This document shows, one piece after another, positions 15,506 to 23,488 of a DNA stretch of 43,889 nucleotides. The number at the start of each line of letters is the position of its first letter. Position 1 is the first letter of the stretch. Source of the DNA: GWF2-30-66 sp042576225 (GTDB lineage Bacteria > Babelota > Babeliae > Babelales > Vermiphilaceae); assembly GCA_042576225.1 (NCBI GenBank), contig JBHPCA010000007.1, forward strand, positions 1 to 43,889. Reading direction: 5' to 3'. Both the position numbers and the translations under genes were made by a program. The notes beneath the pieces were generated by a model. It saw only the letters and a list, made by a program, of their open reading frames with translations, was not told where the DNA came from and did not search any database.

Positions 15506-17893
15506 ATGAAATTGTCTTTACGGTGGATTTTTGATCATATTGATGCAGATTATAAAAAAGTTGATATTGTTGATTTAGTCGATAAATTTAACAAAATTAC
15601 GGCTGAAATAGAGGGTTATGAGAAGTTTACAGTAGATTTGTCTCATTTTGCCTTAGTGCAAGTTAAAGAGATTGGACCAGAGGGTATTTTAGTTACTTGT
15701 CCTGAGTGGGGCAATGATATTGTGTTGTCGGGGAGGGATAATATAGTAATTGGGCAGGTGTATTTGGTTAAGAGATCTGGGAAAGATGGGTATGAGTGGG
15801 CCAGTGTGAGTGATTTTGGTTGCCCAAAAGAGGGACTTGTCCCTGCATTGTATGTGAGTGAAAAAGATTTAAGTGGGGGATGGAAGAAAACGTTTGAAGC
15901 AGAGGATTATATTATTGAGGTTGATAACAAATCTATTACACACAGGCCGGATATGTGGGGGCATAGAGGTTTTGCGCGTGAAGTAGCAGCCATTTGTGAT
16001 TTTAAGCTAAAACCTGAGGGTGAATTTTTAAAAGATATGGCGGTGAAAGAGTTTGCAAGTTCTGGTAAAGATGAGCATGGGTTTGTTCTAGAGGTGAAAA
16101 ATCCAGAAATTGGCAAAAGATTTGCTGGGCTTTATATGCCGAATGTAAAAAACAGAGCAAGCTCGTTATGGATGGCAAGCAGACTTATGCGTGTTGGCAG
16201 TAGGCCGATAGATTTTATCGTAGATGTAACAAACTATGTGATGCAGGATATAAGTCAGCCGATGCATGCGTTTGACGTGAATAAGTTGTCGTCCAAAAAA
16301 ATTGTGCCAAGACTTGCAAAAAAAGGTGAGAAGCTTGTTTTGTTAGATGATATTGAATTAGAATTAGGCCCAAAAGATTATGTGATCACCGATGGGAAAA
16401 AACCGGTTGCACTAGCTGGGGTGATGGGTGGTAAAGATTCTGGCATAGACGTAGATACAAATTCTATTTTTATAGAGTCAGCAAATTTTGATGCAGCAAG
16501 TGTCAGAAACTCTGCGATACGAGCAAAAAATAGAACAGAGGCTTCTTCCAGGTTTGAAAAAAGTTTAGACCCAAATCAAAATGTTTCCGGAATTTTTAGG
16601 TTATTAAAATTATTTGATGATGAGGGGATAGAATATACTTGTTCAAGTGAGATAATGTCTCTAGGCAAAAAGGCTCAGGAGCTTGAGATAGATGTTTCTC
16701 ATGAGATGATAGAAAAACTTTTGGGTGCAAAATTAGATCCTGAGTTTGTGGTGCGTGTATTTGAAAAACTTGATTTTGGGGTACAAAAGTTAGAGGGAGA
16801 GAAAGAAAAGGGGAAAGAAGTTACAACTTTGCGTTATAAAGTTACGGTGCCGACGTTCAGGTGTACAAAAGATATTGAGATAAAAGAAGATTTGGTCGAA
16901 GAGGTTGGCAGATTTTTTGGGTATGAAAATACTGAATTTGTTTTGCCAAGAAAAGGTACTGCGCCATACGATTTATCAAAAGTGTTGTGCGCAAGAAAGA
17001 TTAAAAAACTTTTGTCTTTTGGGCTTAAGATGCGTGAGGTGCGCAACTATTCTTTTTATGATGAATCATTTTTGGCAAAATTGCAGTGGGAGCCAAAAAA
17101 TTATAAAGAGGTTGCAAATCCGGTTTCTGAAAACTGGTGCAAGTTAGTAACGTCGCTGGTGCCCCATTTGATCAAGAATGTGGAGCAGAACCATGTGCAT
17201 TATGATCAGCTGAGGTTTTTTGAGTGGGCACGGGTATGGAGCACAAGTAAAGAAGCAAAAGATACAGGGGTGATAGAGAGAAAAAGTTTGGCGGGAATAT
17301 TTTTTGATAAACATAAGTTGGATTTTTATTGTGCCAAATCTTGGGTAAACACCCTGTTTAATTTATTGGATATGAAAGAAGTTAAATGGGAAAAATGTGA
17401 TGAAGATTTTGTAAAGCAAAATTATCCGTGGTATTTCCCGTATCAAACGGCAAAGATTATATTTCATGGTACGCCAAATAACACACTAGTTGGGTATGCG
17501 GGAAAATTGGACCCAGCGTTTTTTGGTAAATTGTTTGAGGGCGAGGCGTTTGCGTTTGAGCTAGATGGTGACTTTATTGTTGATTACAAGCCAGAAGTTA
17601 AAAAGTTTGTGCCAATAAGCAAGTATCCAGAGGTTGCAAGAGATGTGAGTATGTTTGTGCCACTTAATATTACGGTGGACAAACTGAAAGACATTATATC
17701 TTCTTGTGATGAAAAAATAAAAAGTGTAGAATTAAAGGATTTTTTCCAAAAGGATGAATGGAAAGATAAAAAGTCGTTGACATTTAGATTTATTATGCAA
17801 GATTATAATAAGACATTGGATAAACGGGAAGTTGACTTTGTGTATGATCTGGTTGTCGCTGCTCTTGAAAAAGTTGGAGCAGAATTAAGATGA
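15506..17893 (+). CDS. pheT: Phenylalanyl-tRNA synthetase beta subunit
   Basis: Pairs with PheS (not in the window) in an alpha2-beta2 enzyme that charges tRNA-Phe. The 795-residue protein shows the expected order: N-terminal B1 segment, tRNA-binding domain (about 45-150), editing B3/B4 region with VDNKSITHRPDMWGHRGFARE and DFIVDVTNYVM, GVMGG and NRTEASSRFEKSLDP, a B5 domain, and the C-terminal anticodon-binding ferredoxin-like domain (about 700-795, PISKYPEVARDVSMFVP). Length is normal for the family. The ATG at 15506 has a weak GGGAT site. lspA overlaps its stop by four bases. No pheS is adjacent, so the usual pheST pair is split. Confidence 0.96.
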   Translation: MKLSLRWIFDHIDADYKKVDIVDLVDKFNKITAEIEGYEKFTVDLSHFALVQVKEIGPEGILVTCPEWGNDIVLSGRDNIVIGQVYLVKRSGKDGYEWASVSDFGCPKEGLVPALYVSEKDLSGGWKKTFEAEDYIIEVDNKSITHRPDMWGHRGFAREVAAICDFKLKPEGEFLKDMAVKEFASSGKDEHGFVLEVKNPEIGKRFAGLYMPNVKNRASSLWMASRLMRVGSRPIDFIVDVTNYVMQDISQPMHAFDVNKLSSKKIVPRLAKKGEKLVLLDDIELELGPKDYVITDGKKPVALAGVMGGKDSGIDVDTNSIFIESANFDAASVRNSAIRAKNRTEASSRFEKSLDPNQNVSGIFRLLKLFDDEGIEYTCSSEIMSLGKKAQELEIDVSHEMIEKLLGAKLDPEFVVRVFEKLDFGVQKLEGEKEKGKEVTTLRYKVTVPTFRCTKDIEIKEDLVEEVGRFFGYENTEFVLPRKGTAPYDLSKVLCARKIKKLLSFGLKMREVRNYSFYDESFLAKLQWEPKNYKEVANPVSENWCKLVTSLVPHLIKNVEQNHVHYDQLRFFEWARVWSTSKEAKDTGVIERKSLAGIFFDKHKLDFYCAKSWVNTLFNLLDMKEVKWEKCDEDFVKQNYPWYFPYQTAKIIFHGTPNNTLVGYAGKLDPAFFGKLFEGEAFAFELDGDFIVDYKPEVKKFVPISKYPEVARDVSMFVPLNITVDKLKDIISSCDEKIKSVELKDFFQKDEWKDKKSLTFRFIMQDYNKTLDKREVDFVYDLVVAALEKVGAELR

Positions 17894-18354
17894 GAAAGTA
17901 TTCCTCCTTATTTTGGTATGTGGCTCTGTTTATGTTGGTTCTATTGACTGACAGGGCCACAAAAATTTTTGCCTTACTTAATACAAGTTCTGATTATTAT
18001 GTTACTTCGTTTTTAAAATTTGATCTTTTGTTCAATCGGGGTATGTCATGGGGCATGTTTGATTCGCAAAGTAGTCTTATTTTTTTCTTAGTCAGCCTTT
18101 TTATTTGTTTGGTTACTGTGGTTATAGCGTTTTACGCGTATGCGAGATATAAATCTGGGCATTCTATTGTTGGTGAAACAATGGTTGTTGCTGGTTCTTT
18201 TTCCAATATATTGGACAGAATTTTTTATGGTGGAGTGATAGATTTTATCTCGATACATGTGGGCGCCTGGTCGTGGCCAGTCTTTAATATTGCAGATGCG
18301 TGCATTGTCATTGGGGTGATTGTTATCTCAATTGGGATTTGGAAACAGAAATAA
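17890..18354 (+). CDS. lspA: Lipoprotein signal peptidase (signal peptidase II)
   Basis: Inner-membrane aspartic protease that cleaves prolipoprotein signal peptides before the lipidated cysteine. The 154-residue protein has four membrane segments and both catalytic aspartates in their motifs: SNILDRIFYGGVIDF and FNIADA. It also has NRGMSWGMF, the family NxGxxxG segment. The start overlaps the pheT stop (ATGA), indicating translational coupling. A substrate in this window is the lipoprotein at 19186. Confidence 0.95.
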   Translation: MRKYSSLFWYVALFMLVLLTDRATKIFALLNTSSDYYVTSFLKFDLLFNRGMSWGMFDSQSSLIFFLVSLFICLVTVVIAFYAYARYKSGHSIVGETMVVAGSFSNILDRIFYGGVIDFISIHVGAWSWPVFNIADACIVIGVIVISIGIWKQK

Positions 18355-19052
18355 TGGCACTATTTGAGCTTATAAAGAGACCTTATAACTTTATAAAAGA
18401 TTTGATTTACCCTCCGTTTTGTTTCTTCTGCAAAGATTTTTTGCAAGCTAAACAGGATACACAAAATAGACAAGTTTTTTGTAAAAAGTGCTACAATGCA
18501 ATAACCCCGGTGGTGACCAGTACCATAGAAGTAACGAAGAAATACAAGATTAAAGTTTTTGCGATTTCTGATTATAAAAATCCGATACGATCTTTAATAT
18601 TGGCAAAAGGAAGTTCTGATATTTTGTCAGCTCAAAAACTTGGCGAGCTTATATGGGAGTTGACCTATCTGAAAAATGCAGAGTTCGATTATATTGTGCC
18701 CATAGCATTGCATTGGAGGCGATATGCTCAAAGGGGTTTCAATCAGGCCTCAGAGATTGCACGAGCAATTTCTAAAAAAAGTGGCAAGCCGGTAATAGAT
18801 TTGCTAAAACGTACAAAAAGCACAAGGCGCCAATCAGAACTTGTGCCGTCCAAAAGATTATTAAATGTGCATGATGCGTTTGAGTTGGATATGCAAGTGC
18901 TGGAAAAAAACTTGGGCAAATATAAAAATAAAAAGATATTGCTTGTAGATGATCTTATGACAACAGGGGCGACTCTTAAATCAGCAGCTAAAGTTTTGAT
19001 TGTATTAAAGCCTAAGTCTATAGTCGCTGCTGTTGCCTCTCGTGTTGTGTGA
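18354..19052 (+). CDS. comF: ComF-family phosphoribosyltransferase-like protein
   Basis: The 232-residue product starts at an ATG that overlaps the lspA stop as TAATG. An upstream in-frame ATG at 18300 inside lspA is not needed. The N-terminus carries two Cys pairs (CFFCKDF and FCKKC), the zinc site of ComF proteins. The rest is a PRTase fold with RGFNQASEIARAIS and the PRPP loop ILLVDDLMTTGATL. In competent bacteria ComF helps bring in transforming DNA; its biochemical reaction is not established. No other competence gene is visible here, so its role in this organism is open. Confidence 0.9.
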   Translation: MALFELIKRPYNFIKDLIYPPFCFFCKDFLQAKQDTQNRQVFCKKCYNAITPVVTSTIEVTKKYKIKVFAISDYKNPIRSLILAKGSSDILSAQKLGELIWELTYLKNAEFDYIVPIALHWRRYAQRGFNQASEIARAISKKSGKPVIDLLKRTKSTRRQSELVPSKRLLNVHDAFELDMQVLEKNLGKYKNKKILLVDDLMTTGATLKSAAKVLIVLKPKSIVAAVASRVV

Positions 19053-19070
19053 TATATTTTTGATAATTTT

Positions 19071-19098
19071 TTGTAAAACGTGTAAATTGTGATAAAAT
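19071..19098 (+). promoter_or_regulatory. Predicted sigma70-type promoter of the 19186 gene
   Basis: TTGTAA (19071-19076) and TAAAAT (19093-19098) are separated by 16 bases, about 90 bases before the start codon. Both boxes are imperfect matches to the consensus. Confidence 0.4.
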
Positions 19099-19185
19099 GC
19101 TATTTATCGAGCTATGTATATCAATAGCTAGTGTTTGTTTGGTAGTTGTTTCACATTTTTAACAAGTTAAAATTAAAGGATATGT

Positions 19186-20214
19186 ATGAAGGGAAAATAT
19201 TTTCTCGTTGCTTTAGCTCCAGTATTGTTGTTATCTGGATGTAAGTGGTTTGCAGGTGGAGCAAAGGAGGAAAAAAAGTCTCCGGTGGCTATGATTAAAA
19301 CAGCTAAAGATCTTCCTACTGGGGTTTTGGCTGTGTGGGCTGATGGGTCTACTGTTTTGACCCAGAATGAGTTTGATGAAGTTCTTGAAATGGTTATGAG
19401 AGAACAACCAGAACTTCAAGGTCTAGCAGAAGCATTTATGCCAATGCTTAAACAAAATCTATTTAACTCATTAATTCAAAATAAGATTATCGCTAAATGG
19501 GTAGCAGAAAACGACATAGATAGATCTTCAGCGTACAAATCAAAGTTGAAGCAAATGAGAAAAGCTATTGAGCAAAAAGTAAACTTAGACTTCTTTGCAG
19601 AGCAGTTTAAGTCTGCGATTACAGAAAAAGACAAAAAAGATTATTACGAGAAAAACAAAGATCGTGTTGCTTTAGTTACAAAGGGTGGCGTAAAAGCTGC
19701 AGGTGTTAAGTTTGATACAGAGGCTGGCGCTAAAGTATTCTTGGCAAAAGCAAAAGGCGGTGACTTTGACAAACTTGCAAGTGCAGATGAGAAATTAAAG
19801 AAAAACATGCAAGATTTCTTATATGTAAGTGCTGATAGCAGACAAATTGATAAAAAGATTATAGACGCTGTTCTTGCGCTTAAGACTTTCCCATCTGTTA
19901 TTATGGTAAAAGTAGATGGCAAGACTTTCTGGGTTGTAAATGCGACAGAGAAAAAGAAAACGCAATATCGCAGTTATGATGAATTGAAAGATCAGATAGA
20001 AAACGTAGTCAAACAGACCAAGCAGGGCGAAGCTGCTATGAAGAAACTTCAAGAATTGCAAAAGAAGTATGGTCTTAAAATTAAAGAAGGCGCTATGGCA
20101 CCAAAGAAGGCACCAATGCCAGCACAAATGAAACCTGCACCAAAAGCTCCTAAAAAAGGCAAAGGTAAGGCTGTTCCACCAAAACCAAGAAAAAAAGCAA
20201 CAAAGGCTGCGTAA
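19186..20214 (+). CDS. SurA/PrsA-like periplasmic chaperone lipoprotein
   Basis: The 342-residue product has a lipoprotein signal (LAPVLLLSGC, lipid on Cys19). A helical SurA-N-like region follows (about 60-150: MLKQNLFNSLIQNKIIAKWV, ENDIDRSSAYKSKLKQMRKAIE). A short parvulin-like segment follows (about 155-275: DYYEKNKDRV, KVFLAKAKGGDFDKLA, VVNATEKKK), and a Pro/Lys/Ala-rich tail ends the protein. Such proteins chaperone unfolded envelope proteins; the parvulin part looks reduced, so isomerase activity is doubtful. AAAGGA precedes the ATG. Its own promoter and a strong terminator make it a single unit. The next gene is a second protein of this kind. Confidence 0.85.
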   Translation: MKGKYFLVALAPVLLLSGCKWFAGGAKEEKKSPVAMIKTAKDLPTGVLAVWADGSTVLTQNEFDEVLEMVMREQPELQGLAEAFMPMLKQNLFNSLIQNKIIAKWVAENDIDRSSAYKSKLKQMRKAIEQKVNLDFFAEQFKSAITEKDKKDYYEKNKDRVALVTKGGVKAAGVKFDTEAGAKVFLAKAKGGDFDKLASADEKLKKNMQDFLYVSADSRQIDKKIIDAVLALKTFPSVIMVKVDGKTFWVVNATEKKKTQYRSYDELKDQIENVVKQTKQGEAAMKKLQELQKKYGLKIKEGAMAPKKAPMPAQMKPAPKAPKKGKGKAVPPKPRKKATKAA

Positions 20215-20240
20215 TAAAATATAAAATAAAATAATAAAAG

Positions 20241-20274
20241 GGGACTTACTCATTTAAAGTAAGTCCCTTTTTTT
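20241..20274 (+). terminator. Rho-independent terminator after the chaperone lipoprotein
   Basis: GGGACTTAC (20241-20249) and GTAAGTCCC (20259-20267) form a perfect 9-bp stem followed by seven T. It is the clearest terminator in the window. Confidence 0.93.
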
Positions 20275-20289
20275 AATTGTAATGGGCTG

Positions 20290-20318
20290 TTTAAATTGGG
20301 GGACTTATCTGGTATAAT
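20290..20318 (+). promoter_or_regulatory. Predicted promoter of the 20367 gene
   Basis: A perfect TATAAT lies at 20313-20318, with a weak TTTAAA at 20290-20295 at 17-base spacing. It lies just after the terminator of the previous gene, so the second chaperone appears to be transcribed separately. Confidence 0.5.
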
Positions 20319-20366
20319 TAAAATAATAATTTTAAAAATATTTACTCTTTACCTAAGGTGATATAC

Positions 20367-21251
20367 ATGACAAATAAAAGAAACAAAAAGATACACAAGC
20401 TTTTCTTATCGTTAGTTGTTTTAAAATCGTTTGCTGTTTTTGGTGTAGATCAAGGTACATTTTTGATAGACAAAATAGAGACTGTCATATACGGGCCTCA
20501 AGAGACGTCTATTATTACCAAATCAGATCTTGAAAAAAGAAGCTTGGATGGGCAACAAAGAACAAAGGACAAGTTTGTATTTGAGTTATTAGTATTTCAG
20601 GATGCAAAAAAATATAATATTTTAGACGAAAAATTGGTAGACAGATACATAGAGGCAGTACAAGCACAGCACAATCTATCGCTCGAAGATCTTAAAAAAA
20701 TGTTCTATGATTCTGGGTATACGTATGAAGAGGGCAGAGAGCAGCTTGCCATGTACAATACGATTAGCCAGTTAATGGATTTCAAAGTAAGATCCAAGGT
20801 TATTATTCCTGAAAAAGAAGTGAAAAAGTATTATGATGAGAACCCTGTTTATCAAGAAGAAGCTTATAAGTTGCAACGTGTATTCGTGCCAGCGCCATCA
20901 GAAGCTGGGGGCAAACAGTTGGCTCCAAAGGAGATCGCACAAAAAATAAAAATTGGACAAGTTATTCCAGAGGCAGAATATAGTGAGCCATTTTGGACAG
21001 AGAAACCAGATTTGGCAGCTGATAAAATGTTTATCGCAGGCCTTACAGTTGGCCAGGCTTCAAAACCAGTTGCGTATGAAAATGGTTTTGAGGTTTTCAA
21101 GCTTCTTGAAAAAAGAGATAGACAGCTTATACCATTTGAGGAACGCTATAGAGAAATCGGTGACACATTAAGAGCGCCACTCTTTGAAAAACTTTTTGAT
21201 GATTACAAAAAAAGCTTGTTTAAAGATAGTGTCGTTGTTGATTTACCGTAA
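20367..21251 (+). CDS. Periplasmic SurA/PpiC-type chaperone
   Basis: The 294-residue product starts at the ATG at 20367 with AAGGTG six bases upstream; a GTG at 20358 is part of that ribosome site. The signal peptide is LFLSLVVLKSFAVFG. The rest has the architecture of a SurA N-domain (about 30-150: DKFVFELLVFQDAKKYNIL, YIEAVQAQHNLSLEDLKKMF, SGYTYEEGREQLAMYNTISQLM). A single parvulin-like region follows (about 150-270: IPEKEVKKYYDENP, FIAGLTVGQASKPVAYENGFEVFKLLEK), and a C-terminal helix returns to the N-domain. It probably escorts outer-membrane proteins such as the barrel at 27913. This assignment rests on architecture. Confidence 0.85.
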   Translation: MTNKRNKKIHKLFLSLVVLKSFAVFGVDQGTFLIDKIETVIYGPQETSIITKSDLEKRSLDGQQRTKDKFVFELLVFQDAKKYNILDEKLVDRYIEAVQAQHNLSLEDLKKMFYDSGYTYEEGREQLAMYNTISQLMDFKVRSKVIIPEKEVKKYYDENPVYQEEAYKLQRVFVPAPSEAGGKQLAPKEIAQKIKIGQVIPEAEYSEPFWTEKPDLAADKMFIAGLTVGQASKPVAYENGFEVFKLLEKRDRQLIPFEERYREIGDTLRAPLFEKLFDDYKKSLFKDSVVVDLP

Positions 21252-21379
21252 GTTTTTAAAAAATTAATATAGTTTACGGCCTCTTTTTTTGATGCCCATT
21301 ATGCGCAAGTTGCGCAAGTTGTGCTTTAGTTAGACGAGAGGATAAAAACAAAATCAACTCTACTTTCCGAACTCAAAAA

Positions 21380-21552
21380 TATTAATCTAGAAATATTTAC
21401 TACAGGATTTTCCATCTAAGAGGTATTTTCTCCCCCCGCTTTCCTGAGTAAGCCTGAGTACCCTCTGAGTCATGAGCGAAGCGAATGCGGAAGAGGGGTA
21501 GCGAAGGATGTAACGAAGGATTTATATTATATTTAAAAAAATAAAATTTAAT
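21380..21552 (+). repeat. Long repeat D, copy 1 (left of the GIY-YIG gene)
   Basis: About 170 bases with a direct copy at 22045-22213 and an inverted partial copy at 21886-21970. Shared landmarks are TTCCTGAGTAAGCCTGAGTA, CCCTCTGAGTC, TAGCGAAGGATGTAACGAAG and GATTTATATTATATT. The CGAAGGATTTATATTA end is also the inner flank of elements A and B (CGAAGGGTTTATATTA). The gap 21252-21572 holds no gene beyond this repeat. Confidence 0.8.
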
Positions 21553-21572
21553 GTAAAGGTAGATAGAAATTT

Positions 21573-21883
21573 ATGAAAAGATTTTATGTTTATATTCTTG
21601 AGTGTAACGATGGTTCTTACTACACAGGCCATACAGAAAATCTTGAAGAGAGGTTAGAGCAACATGTACGAGGTGAAATCAATAGCTACACAGCTTCTAG
21701 AAAACCATTAAAGCTTGTTTATTCGGAGGAATTTGAAGAAAGAGATCATGCTTTGCAAGCAGATACTTCGTCAAGCTCAGCATGAGCGGGGTTAAGGGGT
21801 GGTCAAGGAAAAAAAAGCAAGCGTTCATAAATAAAGATTTTGAGTTGTTGAAAAAGTTAGCTAAGAAAAAATTTAAAAAATAA
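21573..21883 (+). pseudogene. GIY-YIG nuclease (YhbQ type), interrupted by a repeat core
   Basis: The first 63 or so residues are a good GIY-YIG domain: FYVYILECNDGSYYTGHT, then LEERLEQHVRGE and KPLKLVYSEEFEERDHALQA. The frame then runs into ACTTCGTCAAGCTCAGCATGA (21765-21785), a copy of the dispersed repeat core, and stops. The expected family C-terminus follows in another frame at 21797-21880 as GWSRKKKQAFINKDFELL, then KKLAKKKFKK and TAA. The segment lost at the junction normally holds the conserved Glu needed for metal binding, so the 70-residue product is probably inactive. The repeat insertion as cause is inferred from the matching sequence. Confidence 0.85.
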
Positions 21884-21885
21884 AT

Positions 21886-22010
21886 ATAGACCCTTCGTTA
21901 CATCCTTCGTTATTTCTCTTTTGCCATTCGCCTAGCTCATGGCTCAGGAGAATACTCAGTCTTACTCCCGCCTTCGCCAAGGCTTCGGTGGGCACGGCAG
22001 GGAAATGGAG
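21886..22010 (-). repeat. Inverted partial copy of repeat D, right of the GIY-YIG gene
   Basis: Read on the minus strand, 21886-21970 retraces repeat D: the ACGAAGGATGTAACGAAGG end, the GAGCCATGAGC stretch and GAGTA near CTCAG. The GIY-YIG gene is therefore bracketed by inverted copies. From 21971, GCCTTCGCCAAGGCTTCGGT is a second type of short palindromic repeat core (GCCTT/AAGGC). Confidence 0.7.
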
Positions 22011-22044
22011 GGGTGACGCTATCTTTTTACCAATTAGCAGATAT

Positions 22045-22213
22045 TCGTATACTAAATATTTTTATACAAATTTTACACCTGAGAGGCATTTTCTCCCCTC
22101 GTTTTCCTGAGTAAGCCTGAGTACCCTCTGAGTCCTGAGCCTGGCGAAGGGCGAAAGAGGGATAGCGAAGGATGTAACGAAGGATTTATATTATATTAAA
22201 AAATAAAATTTAT
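22045..22213 (+). repeat. Long repeat D, copy 2
   Basis: Direct copy of 21380-21552, including the AT-rich left part and the CGAAGGATTTATATTA right part. It differs in the middle, where CCTGAGCCTGGCGAAGGG replaces CATGAGCGAAGCGAATG. The gap 21884-22350 otherwise contains only the promoter of the next gene. Confidence 0.8.
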
Positions 22214-22266
22214 GATTTGATGTAGGGCCTATTTTTCCCAAAAGCCTTATTTTTTGGGGTTTTACC

Positions 22267-22294
22267 TAGACTTTTAATAAAAATCTTGTATAAT
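22267..22294 (+). promoter_or_regulatory. Predicted promoter of the 22351 gene
   Basis: TAGACT (22267-22272) and a perfect TATAAT (22289-22294) are separated by 16 bases, about 57 bases before the start codon. Confidence 0.55.
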
Positions 22295-22350
22295 AGAAAA
22301 TATATGGTGTGGTGTATCGTTAAGGTTTTTACGTTTTAAAGGAGGTTTTC

Positions 22351-23454
22351 ATGCCTAATTCAAAAAAAATAAACTTATTTTTGGTTACTTTGTTTTTCTC
22401 AATAATTACAAATCAAATATTGGGAATGAAACAAGCAAAGCAAAAAAAGGGAAAACAGCTTATACTTGTAAAAGTACATTTGGGTGCAGAGTTTCAAGAT
22501 ATTGTAAAAAAGTTGAAACGAATAAAACCAAAGCAAAAACTTATAAAGTCAGGATCAAAACTTTTCGAGCCTAAATTTATAGCACCAGAACCAAGATTCA
22601 GAGGGGTGTGGTTATTCAAAAATCTTACAAAGTGGTTAAGGCAAAAAAAGGGAAAAGAGCTTATACTGCAAAAAGTATACTTGAGCTCAGAGTTTCAAGA
22701 TCTTGTAAAGAAGTTGAAACTAATAAAACCAAAGTTCGAACGTATGGAATGGGCACCAGAAATTTTACCATTACTCATAAGCTCAATAAAGCCAAGGTCT
22801 ATAGGGAAGCCGATAAGGCTAAAGCTAGAGATTGAGCCAGAGTTAGTTGTCGAAAAAGGGTTAGACACAACAAGTGTTTTTATGTGGAGCGGCAAATGTA
22901 TAGAAATGGTAAGCACTAGTGATAAAGCAAAAGATAAGTCTATATTTTCTTTTGGATTTTGTGGTTGTACGGGAGTTGGCTGCTTTGCGCTATACAAAAA
23001 TGGGCAACAAAGAGCGTTTTTGACTCACTATCCACCAATGCCAAAGGATTTAGATCCGCATATTCCAAAAATAAAATCTTTGTGTTGTGAGCTCAATAAA
23101 GGGACTGACAAAAATCCGATTGTGAAATCCGTTATCATAATAATGCATCCTGGGGCGTGGAAAAAGAATGTAAAAACAGGTTGCTGGGATGAGATGGTAC
23201 CTGAAGATCCTAAACATGTTGATACTTTGGTTAGGACAGTTCAGGAAAGCCTATCATGTAAAAATGTTGTGGTTAAGAAAGAGCTTTATTCCGCAATTGA
23301 AATGATTGAAATAGGTGGAGCATGGCAGCCAGGAGGGATGTTTGATGGAAAGATTGTTCCAAAGGGGTTTGAAATTGTTCTTTCTAAAAATCCAAAGAAT
23401 TCTTATTTTCAAAGCAAAGCTACCAATCATACGAAACAAAAATTTTTAAGCTGA
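22351..23454 (+). CDS. Secreted protein with a possible Cys/His deamidase-like site
   Basis: The 367-residue product starts at an ATG with a full AAAGGAGG five bases upstream. Residues 1-25 are a signal peptide (LFLVTLFFSIITNQILG). Two copies of a 29-residue basic segment lie at 33-61 and 100-128 (KGKQLILVKVHLGAEFQD and KGKELILQKVYLSSEFQD), from a recent 201-base-period duplication. The C-terminal half has FGFCGCTGVGCF (Cys206) followed 20 residues later by LTHYPP (His226), then strands such as VKSVIIIMHPG. A Gly-Cys-(T/V) followed by a His after a beta hairpin is the active-site layout of CheD and of CNF1/BLF1 toxins, which deamidate glutamines. I infer a possible host-directed deamidase; no family is assigned. 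Confidence 0.8.
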   Translation: MPNSKKINLFLVTLFFSIITNQILGMKQAKQKKGKQLILVKVHLGAEFQDIVKKLKRIKPKQKLIKSGSKLFEPKFIAPEPRFRGVWLFKNLTKWLRQKKGKELILQKVYLSSEFQDLVKKLKLIKPKFERMEWAPEILPLLISSIKPRSIGKPIRLKLEIEPELVVEKGLDTTSVFMWSGKCIEMVSTSDKAKDKSIFSFGFCGCTGVGCFALYKNGQQRAFLTHYPPMPKDLDPHIPKIKSLCCELNKGTDKNPIVKSVIIIMHPGAWKKNVKTGCWDEMVPEDPKHVDTLVRTVQESLSCKNVVVKKELYSAIEMIEIGGAWQPGGMFDGKIVPKGFEIVLSKNPKNSYFQSKATNHTKQKFLS

Positions 23455-23488
23455 AGTTTTGCCAAAAAAATTGAAAAATTTTTATAGT

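Noticed and set aside
17138..17374. Separate pheS-like or other gene inside the pheT region
   Set aside because: All other-frame openings there are short shadows; pheT is continuous and of normal length.
21380..22213. CRISPR array
   Set aside because: The repeats are long, few, partly inverted and not separated by regular spacers, and no cas gene is present.
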